Source: a candidate division WOR-3 bacterium
GTDB lineage: Bacteria > Hydrothermota > Hydrothermia > Hydrothermales > JAJRUZ01
NCBI GenBank assembly: GCA_039804025.1
Contig: JBDRZP010000016.1
Span: 9,331 to 61,514, forward strand
Direction of reading: 5' to 3'
Length of the DNA stretch: 52,184 bases
Shown in pieces: positions 1-8,199 of this stretch. Both the position numbers and the translations under genes were made by a program. The stretch's first letter is position 1. Each line of letters starts with the position of its first letter. The notes beneath the pieces are model-generated. The model worked only from the letters and a program-made list of their open reading frames with translations, was not told the DNA's origin and did no database searches.

Positions 1-1690
1 TTTCCATTGCAATTTTTCTCATAATTTCACCAATCTTCCTTTCAAGTTGTCTTACACCAGCCTCTCTCGTATATTCATTTATTATTTTTTCTAATGCTTT
101 TTTTGTAAAGTTAATATTCATACCATCAAGACCGTTTTCCTTTTTCTGTCTTGGTATTAAGTATCTGGTTGCTATAAATAATTTTTCCTTATCCACATAC
201 CCTGGAATTTCAATAATTTCCATTCTATCAAGTAAAGGAGGCGGAATTGTATAAAGAGTATTGGCAGTAGCGATGAAAAATACCTGTGATAAATCAAAGG
301 GCACTTCTATATAGTGATCACGGAAGGAATAGTTCTGTTCAGGATCAAGAACTTCTAAAAGAGCAGATGCAGGATCACCTCTAAAATCAAGACCAATTTT
401 ATCCACTTCATCCAGCATAAATACAGGATTTTTCGTCCCAACCTGTCTTATCCCTTGGATAATTCTACCTGGTAATGCACCAACATATGTTCTCCTGTGA
501 CCCCTTATTTCTGCTTCATCTCTTATACCACCAAGAGCCATCCTTATGAATTTTCTCCCTAAGGCTCTTGCTATACTTTTACCAAGAGAAGTTTTACCAA
601 CACCAGGAGGTCCAATAAAACAAAGAATAGGACCTTTCAGTTTTCCTTTTTTGATTATTCTCACTGCAAGAAATTCAAGAATTCTTTCCTTGACTTTTTC
701 TAAATTATAGTGATCCTCATCAAGGATTTTTTTCGCTCTTTCTAAATCAAGGATATCCTCAGTTTCTTCACTCCAAGGAAGAGCAATTAACCAGTCTATA
801 TAATTCCTTGATACAGAATATTCTGGTGAGGCAGGGTGTATTCTTGAAAGTTTATCTAATTCTCTTAAAGCCACTTCTCTTGCCTCATCAGGCATTTTCT
901 TTTCTTCTATTTTTTTTCTTAATTCCTGAATTTCCTTTTCAGTTTCATCAAGTTCTCCTAATTCTTTTTGAATAGCCCTTAACTGTTCTCTCAATATATG
1001 TTCTCTTCTTGTTTTCTCAATTGATTCATCTACTTCTTCTTTTATTTTTTTCGAAAGAGAAGCAACCTCCTTTTCAGCAGTTAAAAAGGATAAGACTTTT
1101 TTCATTCTTTCTTCTAAATTAAGGGTTTCAAGTAATTTTTGTTTTTCAAGAGGTTCTATATTTATGGAGGATGCAACCATATCGGTGAAAATTGAATAAT
1201 CTTCTATACCTGATAAAAATATAAGTGCTTCTTCAGGAATATAAGGAACTGCCTGAATAATTTCTTTTAATGTTGAAAGGATACTATGTTTTAAAGCCTC
1301 AAGAATTTTATTATCCTTCGGAAGCTCATCCTGTAATATTTTAACTTTTGCATAGAATCCTATTTCTTTTTTCACAAATTCAAGAATTTCAATTCTCTTT
1401 ATACCCTGAATAAAAAGCCTCATTGAGCCATCAGGAGCTCTGAACATCCTGTGAATATACACTGCAGTTCCTATTTTAAAAATATTTTCAGGCTCAAATT
1501 CTCTTTTTTCCTCTTTTTGTAAAAATGAGCCAAATATTTTATCCTGCTTTAAAGCCTCATCTATTAACTTTTGATAAGTTTCTTCTTTTATTGTAAAAGG
1601 AATTGCTATTCCAGGGAAAATTACCCCTCCTTTAACAGGAATAACTGGAAGAACTTCAGGAATATGGGATTCAAATTCTTTTTCTTCCAT
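1..1690 (-). CDS. lon: ATP-dependent Lon protease, C-terminus cut by window edge
   Basis: Lon is a cytoplasmic AAA+ serine protease that degrades misfolded and regulatory proteins. About 563 codons are visible from an ATG at 1690 to the left edge. The N-terminal substrate-binding domain comes first, then a charged helical region, then the AAA+ module with Walker A GPPGVGKTSLGKS at residues 360-372, a Walker B of LDEVDK type and the sensor-2 motif YTREAGVRQLER close to the edge. The Ser-Lys protease domain, normally the last 200 or so residues, lies outside the window, so catalytic integrity cannot be judged. The start codon directly follows the stop of the small heat-shock gene (TAATATG), so the two are translationally linked in one operon. 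The identification is secure. Confidence 0.97.
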   Translation of the reverse strand, partial: MEEKEFESHIPEVLPVIPVKGGVIFPGIAIPFTIKEETYQKLIDEALKQDKIFGSFLQKEEKREFEPENIFKIGTAVYIHRMFRAPDGSMRLFIQGIKRIEILEFVKKEIGFYAKVKILQDELPKDNKILEALKHSILSTLKEIIQAVPYIPEEALIFLSGIEDYSIFTDMVASSINIEPLEKQKLLETLNLEERMKKVLSFLTAEKEVASLSKKIKEEVDESIEKTRREHILREQLRAIQKELGELDETEKEIQELRKKIEEKKMPDEAREVALRELDKLSRIHPASPEYSVSRNYIDWLIALPWSEETEDILDLERAKKILDEDHYNLEKVKERILEFLAVRIIKKGKLKGPILCFIGPPGVGKTSLGKSIARALGRKFIRMALGGIRDEAEIRGHRRTYVGALPGRIIQGIRQVGTKNPVFMLDEVDKIGLDFRGDPASALLEVLDPEQNYSFRDHYIEVPFDLSQVFFIATANTLYTIPPPLLDRMEIIEIPGYVDKEKLFIATRYLIPRQKKENGLDGMNINFTKKALEKIINEYTREAGVRQLERKIGEIMRKIAME

Positions 1691-1691
1691 A

Positions 1692-2081
1692 TTATTCCTC
1701 CTTTACTTCAATTTCTATAATTTTTTTTATCCTTTTAGGTATTCTTATTTTTAAAATTCCATTTCTGTAACTCGTAGATATTTGAGAAGACTCTATTTCT
1801 TTTGGTAATTCAATTATTCTCCTATACTCTGAATAGGGCCACTCATAACAGTGATGGCACATTGCTAACTCTTCACTTTTTTCTTTTTTTGCTTCTACCT
1901 TTAATATCTCATCTTCTAAAACCACTTTAAGAGAATTTTTTTCAATTCCAGGCATAATAAGTTCAATTATCCACTCATTTTCAGTTTCATAAACATTTGC
2001 AGGCGGTGCAAGAAACCTTGAGGGAGCCTCCTCCCTCATTGTTCTTACTATTTGAAAAATAAATCCCTCCTCAAATTTCAT
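1692..2081 (-). CDS. Hsp20 / alpha-crystallin small heat-shock protein
   Basis: This 129-residue protein is an ATP-independent holdase that should bind unfolding proteins and pass them to DnaK or to proteases. The alpha-crystallin domain runs from about residue 25 to the end: it begins PPANVYETENEWIIELIMPG, contains the ELPKEI strand, and ends with the IRIP form of the I-X-I anchor. The mid-domain loop carries CHHC at residues 75-78, which is unusual in this family and could bind a metal or form a disulfide. The N-terminal arm is short. It is cotranscribed with lon, whose start codon abuts its stop, and 20 bases separate it from the peptidase gene upstream. An AAAGG ribosome site precedes its ATG. 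Confidence 0.93.
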   Translation of the reverse strand: MKFEEGFIFQIVRTMREEAPSRFLAPPANVYETENEWIIELIMPGIEKNSLKVVLEDEILKVEAKKEKSEELAMCHHCYEWPYSEYRRIIELPKEIESSQISTSYRNGILKIRIPKRIKKIIEIEVKEE

Positions 2082-2101
2082 AATAAATAATACCTTTATT
2101 T

Positions 2102-3928
2102 TTAAATTTTTTCCATAAATTTAATTTTCTCAAGTATATCTATTGCAAAATGAACATCTTTAATTTTCAATTTTCCTATTTCAAGATTTAAAGTGTTTAA
2201 GATTTCTTCGAAATCTCTTTTTCCATCAGCAAGATAGGAAATTAAATCAATAAGAAGAGGTAAGTTTTTTATTTTTTCCCTTTTATTATCATAAATTTTT
2301 CTTTCTTTCAAATCCAAGTGAAGTGATAATGAAAGGGGTACACCCTTTTCTTTTTTTCTTAGGATAAATTTCTCTTTTGTCTTTATTCTTTCAATTTTCT
2401 CTTTTTTTATTTTTTCTTTTTCTATAAATTCTTCAATTTCCTTTAAATCATCTTTAATACTAATATTTTTTTCAAGTTTATTTAAAGATTTAAAAGCATT
2501 TATAAGACCAAAATATTCCCTTATAAATTCTTCTTTTTTTACTTCTTTTATTTTCAATTCAAATATTTCTCTTTTAAAAATTTCTTTCATTTTTTCTTTT
2601 AAAAATAAAACATCTTCTTTTTCAAAGTTTAGAAGAAAGTATAAATAGGCATAGGCAAGAGAAAAAGAATTCTTTAAGGAAATTTCTGAAATCTTATCTG
2701 TTGTATCAGCTGTTGTGTGATAAAATTTATCAGGCCAGTAATTTATCATACATGAGGGGATTCCAAATTCAGGTGAAATTAAAATATAATGGTCTGAACC
2801 ACCTGAGTAATCTGACATTGTTTTTCTGAAAAGAGGTATTTCTGATGTTCCTCTGAAATTTTTAGCCCCTTCAGGTAAATAGTTCATTATTAAACCTGCA
2901 AGATACCCTGCAAAACTTCTTATAAAAAATGGTTCTTTTTCAACCGTCATAACACTTTTACACTTATCCTGGTCCTCTCCTACCATATCAAGGTTTAATG
3001 CTGATATAACTTCAATATTTTCATTGAAGAATTCTTTCAAAAAGGCTACTGTTCCTGTCATTTCGGGTAGAAGTAGTATTCTTAAATTTCTCTTAAGTTT
3101 TGCTTTATTTTTCTTTATAAGTTCGTTAATGTATTTTGCAATTCCAAGAGAAACAGCCACACCTGAGAGATTATCGTTTGCAAAGGGCGAGGGATGGCAA
3201 AAGTGAGATACAAGCCATACTTCCTTTTTATTTTCTTCTCCTTTAAAAAATATATCAACTATTTCAATAAAACCTTCTCCAAATTCAGAAACAATTTCTA
3301 TCTCAGCCTTTAATTTTTTATGTTTTTTTAAAATTTTTTTTAATTTTTTGCCCTTTCTTGGTGATATTGAAAATCCAAAAAAGCCTTCTTCCCAGAAAGA
3401 AACATAGTGTATTGAATCTTCAAGATCACCCTCTTCCCTTACTCCTTCAATTTCAGGCATCCCGAAATAAAGTATTCCAGCATCATAACCTCTTATTTCA
3501 TAGAAAGTTTTTCTGAAGTTCTCTGTTAAAAAAATTTTTTTATCTTTTTCTCCCTTATATTTTTCAAAATCAACAATTTCGTAAATACCGTAAGTTTTTT
3601 TGCTTCTCGGAATTATTGAGAGTGGAATTTCCCTGTAATCTGCAATAATTTCTGTAAAGGGTTCAATTATTTTTAAATACCCTTTATTAATTTTCCAGTA
3701 AGGAAAGAATTTCTGAAAAAAATATTTGGAATTTTTATTAAAGGGAAGTTTATGAATTCTAAAATTTATTTCTTCATTTTTTAAAAGATAAGATAGTTCT
3801 GAAATAGCTTTTGAATATTCTTCTGAGACCTGTATTCTATGAAATCTTGAAAAATCATTTATAATTGATTTTATAAAGTTTAAAGGTATATTTTTTTGTG
3901 ATTCTTTTATAAGTTCTTTGATATTCAT
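2102..3928 (-). CDS. DUF4910-type M28-like zinc aminopeptidase
   Basis: The 608-residue product has the DUF4910/peptidase M28 fold. Zinc-ligand-like motifs occur in the expected order: HFCHPSPFANDNLSG (His and Asp), LLLPEMTGT (Glu), LNLDMVGED (Asp) and FYHTTADTTDKIS (His). These predict a co-catalytic di-zinc aminopeptidase. The last 150 or so residues are charged helices followed by a small domain that resembles the winged-helix tail often found in this family. No signal peptide is seen, so it is probably cytoplasmic. It is the first gene of a minus-strand set with hsp20 and lon, which fits peptide recycling after protease action. The substrate is unknown, and the family assignment is more certain than the activity. 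Confidence 0.8.
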   Translation of the reverse strand: MNIKELIKESQKNIPLNFIKSIINDFSRFHRIQVSEEYSKAISELSYLLKNEEINFRIHKLPFNKNSKYFFQKFFPYWKINKGYLKIIEPFTEIIADYREIPLSIIPRSKKTYGIYEIVDFEKYKGEKDKKIFLTENFRKTFYEIRGYDAGILYFGMPEIEGVREEGDLEDSIHYVSFWEEGFFGFSISPRKGKKLKKILKKHKKLKAEIEIVSEFGEGFIEIVDIFFKGEENKKEVWLVSHFCHPSPFANDNLSGVAVSLGIAKYINELIKKNKAKLKRNLRILLLPEMTGTVAFLKEFFNENIEVISALNLDMVGEDQDKCKSVMTVEKEPFFIRSFAGYLAGLIMNYLPEGAKNFRGTSEIPLFRKTMSDYSGGSDHYILISPEFGIPSCMINYWPDKFYHTTADTTDKISEISLKNSFSLAYAYLYFLLNFEKEDVLFLKEKMKEIFKREIFELKIKEVKKEEFIREYFGLINAFKSLNKLEKNISIKDDLKEIEEFIEKEKIKKEKIERIKTKEKFILRKKEKGVPLSLSLHLDLKERKIYDNKREKIKNLPLLIDLISYLADGKRDFEEILNTLNLEIGKLKIKDVHFAIDILEKIKFMEKI

Positions 3929-4085
3929 TTTGCCTTAAAAAAATTTTAAAAAAACTTGATTTTGCTTTTCAATTTTTGAAAAATAGGTAGTGAGTCAAGA
4001 AAAGATGCTTTTAGAGTTAAAAAGGACTACACGATATTAATCCTTACCAGTTTAAAATGTTATGGTATTTTTACAATCCTGATTT

Positions 4086-4898
4086 TTAATCTTTTTTGTA
4101 AAACTTTATTCCAAAAACTTTACACTTTTCCTTTGCTTCTTCCCTTATATAAGGAGAAACTATAAAAAGCTCCGGTTTTACCCCTGTTTTTTTCTCATAA
4201 AACTCCCCAATTTTTTTTAACTTCAAAACATCACCATCCGATACACTACTTTTTATCTCTATTAAATAATGTTTATCATCTTTTATAACAAGATCTACCT
4301 CAACTATCGATGGATAACCAAAAATCATCCCCTCATTATCATATTCCTCCCATTTCTCAACATTATAGAATCCAAGTTCTTTTAAAATATCTTTCATACT
4401 CTCTCTAAAAGCTTCCTCTGCAAAAATACCCCATCTTGCCCCTACTGCGGTTATGGCATCTCTTAAAGTCTTAAAACCATCCCTCATTTCCTTTGTTAGA
4501 AGTTCAAACCTCCTGTCAACCTCTTCAAATCTTTTATTTATTTCTTCAAATCTTTTATTTATCTCCTCAAATCTTTTATTTATCTCCTCAAATCTCTTAT
4601 TTATCTCCCCAAATCTCTTATTAGTGTCTTCTCTTAATTCTTCAAATCTTTTATTTATTTCCTCAAATCTCTTATTAGTGTCTTCTCTTAGAGCCTTTAA
4701 TTCCTCTCTTTGTAATTTTAATTCCTCTCTTTGTGCTTTTAATTCATTTAGTATTTCTTTTATTTCCTCTCTTGTTACTGCTCTTTTATCTATTATTTCC
4801 TCAATTTTTAGCCTGAAAAGTGGCGATTTTTCCATGATCTCCGGTAGTTTTTTCTCAATTATTTTTATAACATCCTCTTCACTTAAGATTTTTTTCAT
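4086..4898 (-). CDS. Coiled-coil protein with C-terminal PD-(D/E)XK-like nuclease fold (DUF3782-like)
   Basis: The 270 residues fall into three parts: a helical N-terminus (1-45), a long coiled coil (about 50-145) and a compact C-terminal domain. The coil is built from 7-residue units, seven of them containing NKRF and one DRRF, interspersed with REDT spacers. The C-terminal domain has the restriction-endonuclease-like signature: an upstream Glu near FAEEAF, an Asp in EVDLVI, and EIK in HYLIEIKSSVSDGD. This matches DUF3782-type proteins, which are common in thermophiles and cyanobacteria and have no settled function. The gene stands alone, with 157 bases downstream and decayed sequence upstream. 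Nuclease activity is inferred from the fold only. Confidence 0.75.
   Translation of the reverse strand: MKKILSEEDVIKIIEKKLPEIMEKSPLFRLKIEEIIDKRAVTREEIKEILNELKAQREELKLQREELKALREDTNKRFEEINKRFEELREDTNKRFGEINKRFEEINKRFEEINKRFEEINKRFEEVDRRFELLTKEMRDGFKTLRDAITAVGARWGIFAEEAFRESMKDILKELGFYNVEKWEEYDNEGMIFGYPSIVEVDLVIKDDKHYLIEIKSSVSDGDVLKLKKIGEFYEKKTGVKPELFIVSPYIREEAKEKCKVFGIKFYKKD
4521..4680 (-). repeat. Tandem 21-bp coding repeats (heptad coiled coil)
   Basis: Seven near-identical 21-base units of the pattern CTTCAAATCTTTTATTTAT (as read on the plus strand) encode the NKRFEEI heptads of the coiled-coil gene. They are interrupted by two short units encoding REDT. The near-identity at DNA level suggests recent expansion by slippage or unequal recombination, so copy number may vary between strains. 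Confidence 0.8.
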
Positions 4899-4922
4899 AA
4901 TTTAATTATAAAGAAAAAAACT

Positions 4923-5379
4923 TTGATAATTCAATTACTTGAAGATAAAATTAAATTAAATTTATCAAAAAAATTTTCAATATATTTTTGGTGGCTTGAA
5001 CTTTCAGGTGGTGACCCATATAGAGCAATTCCACATGTTGAAAGGATTGAAAATAAAGATAAAATTTCAATAACTCCATATGATAAAAATACTTCCCTAA
5101 TTTTGTTTTTCTTTGAGGATAAAAAAGGTAAATTCATCTTGGATTCTATATAAACCGGTACCTTATGCGCTTTCCTTCCTTGGCTATTTTTATTTCTCTC
5201 AAGATGCTATTTTTGCTAATTACAAGAAATTTGAAGCCTTATGGACAAAAGAAAAAGAATATTATAAATACCATTATGATTTTATGGATGAGCTGTATTC
5301 TTTTGCACTAAAAATTGGAAAGAAAAAAATAATCCTTCCTTTTTACACGCAGCATACTTTACAAGTCAATGGGTTTTAG
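4923..5379 (+). pseudogene. Decayed N-terminal part of a thioredoxin-like exported protein
   Basis: Two reading frames here look coding but do not connect. The first (4923-5153, possible TTG start) reads FWWLELSGGDPYRAIPHVER and LILFFFEDKKGKFILDS, a beta-sandwich-like pattern. The second (from about 5150 to 5379) continues with YALSFLGYFYFSQD and ANYKKFEALWTKEKEYYKY, an amphipathic helical pattern. The join at about 5140-5160 looks like a frameshift. No signal peptide precedes the first part, so the 5' end is also missing. It lies just upstream of, and on the same strand as, a broken TlpA-like thioredoxin segment. The simplest reading is one gene with N-terminal accessory domains now in pieces. 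The family of this half is not recognised with certainty. Confidence 0.4.
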
Positions 5380-5426
5380 AGGTATAGCGCTATTGTCAGC
5401 ATATTTATCCCAACCAGAAAGTTTAA

Positions 5427-5798
5427 TTATATGACTTAAAGAAAGAGAAAAAAAGTAACTTCTGGAGCACAGGATGCAGTTTCTGTGTTAAAGAAATTCC
5501 ACAGCTTAATGAACTTGTTAAAAAGTTTAAAGATAAAAAGGATGTTGTTTTTATTGCGATAACACATGAAAGTAAAGAGGTAATAGAAAATTTTTTAAAG
5601 AAACAGAATTTTGATTATCTTCTTGCGGTTGAGGATAAAGATTTACACAGAAAACTTAATATTTCTTCTTTTCCCACTCACATCATAGTTGATAAAAAAG
5701 GAAGAATTGTATGGAAAATATTAGGGGCATTACCTGATATAGATAAAGAAATAGAAAAGAAAATATATAAACTTCTTCTATTTCAGAAAAAGTATTGA
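5427..5798 (+). pseudogene. TlpA/ResA-like thioredoxin domain remnant without start
   Basis: An open stretch ending in TGA at 5796-5798 encodes a recognisable thioredoxin fold: NFWSTGCSFCVKEIPQLNEL (a WxxxCxxC active site), then KKDVVFIAITHE, then the cis-Pro region NISSFPTHIIVDKKGRIVW. It is about 120 residues long. The frame opens straight after a stop at 5424-5426 with no start codon or ribosome site, and the strand before the active site (normally a GKxVLVNFW pattern) is replaced by the charged string KKEKKSNFW. This points to a deletion that removed the signal peptide and first strands. Intact homologues are exported thiol-disulfide reductases that receive electrons from CcdA; a ccdA gene lies about 8 kb away. 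Expression as a functional protein is unlikely. Confidence 0.7.
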
Positions 5799-5994
5799 CA
5801 ATATGGCGACAATATAGCAAAGGATGCTTTTTGGGGTTAAGAAGGATTGGAATATATTTATGGAAAAAGCAAAATCAAGAACATTTTGTAGTAGGCACTC
5901 AATGTAATCTAATTGAGTCAGAAAAATTCAAAATGCTTATCAATAATCCTTATAGGTTGGAACCCTCTATACCCAAACAACGCTTTTTATTTTC
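5799..5994. other. Non-coding or fully decayed spacer
   Basis: About 200 bases between the thioredoxin remnant and the Asp-box gene. Fragments in different frames look weakly protein-like, such as DNIAKDAFWG and KKDWNIFMEKAKSRTFC, but stops interrupt each of them. They may be remains of another gene. An inverted repeat is present at 5897-5903 and 5912-5918 (ACTCAAT, 8-base loop, ATTGAGT). No T-run follows on either strand, so it is not a convincing terminator. Nothing functional can be supported. Confidence 0.4.
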
Positions 5995-8121
5995 TTATTT
6001 ATTTATATAAACTTGTTTGTAAATCCTGTTTTTAAACTTAACAAAATAAATTCCCCTTTTTAGATTTTTTATAGTTGATTTCCTACCTGAATAATCAAAA
6101 AGTAAAAATTTAAAAGAATTATAACCACTGATATCTGAAACAATAGTTGGAATTCTTAAATTTTCCTTCTCTGTTTTGTATTTTTCCGAAGTATTTAACT
6201 TTATTATTGAAAAAGGACCATCACTTGTATCAAAGGAACTATTCCACACATAATCTTTTGCATCAACCCTGAATAAAACGTTATTTGAAGTTGTATCTGG
6301 AATTATCCATTCAAAAAGAGTATCAAAATGAAAAATTGAATCAATTTTTATAAAGGAATTTCCTCCATCAATTGAATAGTGGAAATTTATTAAGGAAATA
6401 CCAGAATTATCATAAAGACTGTACTTTACATAAATTGTATCTCCTGCATAAAATGTTTCTTCACCATTAGGAAAAATAACAGAAACTTGAGGGGGTGTTT
6501 TATCCCTTTTTAATCTTGCAAACCATATATCATCAGATGTGTAGTTTATGTCAGAATGACAAAAATCTGTTCCCACAATATAATCTTTTGTGCAAACTTC
6601 TATGTAATCTCCTATGAAATTCTGCCTGTAGGGTTTTCGTGCTCTATCAGTTACTTTAATTTCATTTGAAAAATTTAACCCGAAATCTTTTGAAACTCTG
6701 TAATATAATTCAAGACTGTCAATACTTTTTCTTGTATCATACCATACAACATGAACATATCCTGAGTCATCCACAGACACTGAGGGAAAGAATTGACTTC
6801 TCACTGTATTCAGGTTAAGTCTTTGTGGAACTGAAAAACTTTGCCCACCGTCAATTGATCTTGTAAAATAAACATCAAATTGAGTATGAGATGGATCAGA
6901 AGAATGATAAACCACATAAAGATTACCATTTTTCCTGTCAACATCAAAGGAAGGTAACACATAATCTCTCCATGGAAGTATCGAGTTATAGTAATAATCA
7001 GCTACATGAATTGGTGAACCAAAAGTATTTCCTCCATCAACTGATTTTATTAACCATATCCCATAATCATAAGCTGGATTTTGAGGAGAATCATAAGTCC
7101 AGAGAACATAAATAGTATCACCCCTTCCTTTCCTTGGTATGGGTGCCATACCTGATGAAGTTAAATACAGAGGTGAAGAAAAACTATTACCCCCATCTGT
7201 AGATTTCATGAGATAAACACCATAAGTCGAACTAATAACATCCCACACAATAAAAATTGTATCACCATACACACTCATCCAGGGTTTGTCATCAAGGTCA
7301 AAAGGAGTATTTGTTAAATTTATTGGAGTTTCCCATGTTTTACCTCCATCAAAAGATCTGCAAAATCCGAGGTCTCCGGTAAAACTTCCACGATTAAAAC
7401 TTATAAAGGTAAAAAAAACTGTGTCACCATTCCCGAAATCTATAACAGGATCACCCTGATTGGAATCAGCCATAAGACCCCTTGCAGGAAAAAGGTTATT
7501 ACCAAAAGTAATACCACCGTTATGAGAGTAGGTTGTTCCAACAGTTACATATCCAGGGTATCCCCTATAATCATTCCATCCGCATACAATTTTATTTTTA
7601 TTTATTGATATTGTAGTTTCGTTTTGATTTTTATTGTCAGGTGGTTTTATTATATCAATATTTTGATCAAAGGGTAAAGAGAAAATATTCAAGGAATTTT
7701 CATTTTCATATTTTATATCAAAGTTTTCTTTTTCCTTTAAGTAATCCAAAATTTTTCTTTCAATTATCCCTTTGGATTCTCTTTTTAAATAAGTTGGTGG
7801 TATAAAAACTTTATCGTACCATCCAAAAACTTCTGCTTCAGAATTTAATATTATCTCAGTTTTCTGAGGTGATAAGGGATTCATTTTGAATTCAATTTTC
7901 ATTTTCAATTCTTTAAATATAAATTTTCTTTTTATGTCTTTTTCAGCTAGTAATATGAAATTTTCGATATCCTTTTTAAAAATTAGAGTAAACTCAATTT
8001 CTCTTTCAGATTTTTCTTTCAGGGTAAAAAAATTATTCAGCTTTTCCTTTATTTGATACGGATTTTTAACCAGGGTATCCTTGATTAAAACTCCAAAAAT
8101 TAAAAGTTTTATTATATCCAT
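5995..8121 (-). CDS. Secreted Asp-box (sialidase/BNR-like) beta-propeller protein with Por-type C-terminal tail
   Basis: The 708-residue protein contains seven Asp-box turns, including SFDGGKTW, STDGGNSF, SVDGGNTF, SIDGGQSF and a final SIDGGNSF. These indicate a BNR-type beta-propeller (about residues 160-540) followed by an Ig/FN3-like segment with PNGEETFYAGDTIYV. The C-terminus resembles a Por/type IX secretion sorting domain: a conserved Gly-Arg turn in FDYSGRK, then GIYFVKF and KQVYINK. The N-terminus has a short hydrophobic stretch (LLIFGVLI) that may be a weak signal peptide. Asp boxes alone do not prove sialidase activity, and no Arg triad could be assigned. It is probably an extracellular or surface carbohydrate-binding or structural protein. 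It stands alone, divergent from miaB. Confidence 0.78.
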   Translation of the reverse strand: MDIIKLLIFGVLIKDTLVKNPYQIKEKLNNFFTLKEKSEREIEFTLIFKKDIENFILLAEKDIKRKFIFKELKMKIEFKMNPLSPQKTEIILNSEAEVFGWYDKVFIPPTYLKRESKGIIERKILDYLKEKENFDIKYENENSLNIFSLPFDQNIDIIKPPDNKNQNETTISINKNKIVCGWNDYRGYPGYVTVGTTYSHNGGITFGNNLFPARGLMADSNQGDPVIDFGNGDTVFFTFISFNRGSFTGDLGFCRSFDGGKTWETPINLTNTPFDLDDKPWMSVYGDTIFIVWDVISSTYGVYLMKSTDGGNSFSSPLYLTSSGMAPIPRKGRGDTIYVLWTYDSPQNPAYDYGIWLIKSVDGGNTFGSPIHVADYYYNSILPWRDYVLPSFDVDRKNGNLYVVYHSSDPSHTQFDVYFTRSIDGGQSFSVPQRLNLNTVRSQFFPSVSVDDSGYVHVVWYDTRKSIDSLELYYRVSKDFGLNFSNEIKVTDRARKPYRQNFIGDYIEVCTKDYIVGTDFCHSDINYTSDDIWFARLKRDKTPPQVSVIFPNGEETFYAGDTIYVKYSLYDNSGISLINFHYSIDGGNSFIKIDSIFHFDTLFEWIIPDTTSNNVLFRVDAKDYVWNSSFDTSDGPFSIIKLNTSEKYKTEKENLRIPTIVSDISGYNSFKFLLFDYSGRKSTIKNLKRGIYFVKFKNRIYKQVYINK

Positions 8122-8199
8122 AGTATATTTTACCTTATAAAAATTTTATTTGCATTTTTAATCTGTATTTTTTTAATTTATAATTTAAAGGATAAAAAT

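Noticed and set aside
4521-4680. Regular 21-base repeats considered as a CRISPR or other non-coding array
   Set aside because: There are no unique spacers, units are contiguous and a multiple of three, and they encode a coiled-coil heptad in frame.
4453-4905. A 150-residue open frame on the plus strand opposite the coiled-coil gene
   Set aside because: It is a serine/leucine-rich mirror of the heptad repeat, has no ribosome site, and the opposite strand carries clear family motifs.
5897-5918. Inverted repeat considered as a terminator for the thioredoxin-like gene
   Set aside because: The stem is AT-rich with an 8-base loop and lacks a following T-run on either strand.
5795-6010. A 71-residue plus-strand open frame after the thioredoxin remnant
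   Set aside because: No recognisable family, no ribosome site, overlaps the end of the Asp-box gene and reads like decayed sequence.
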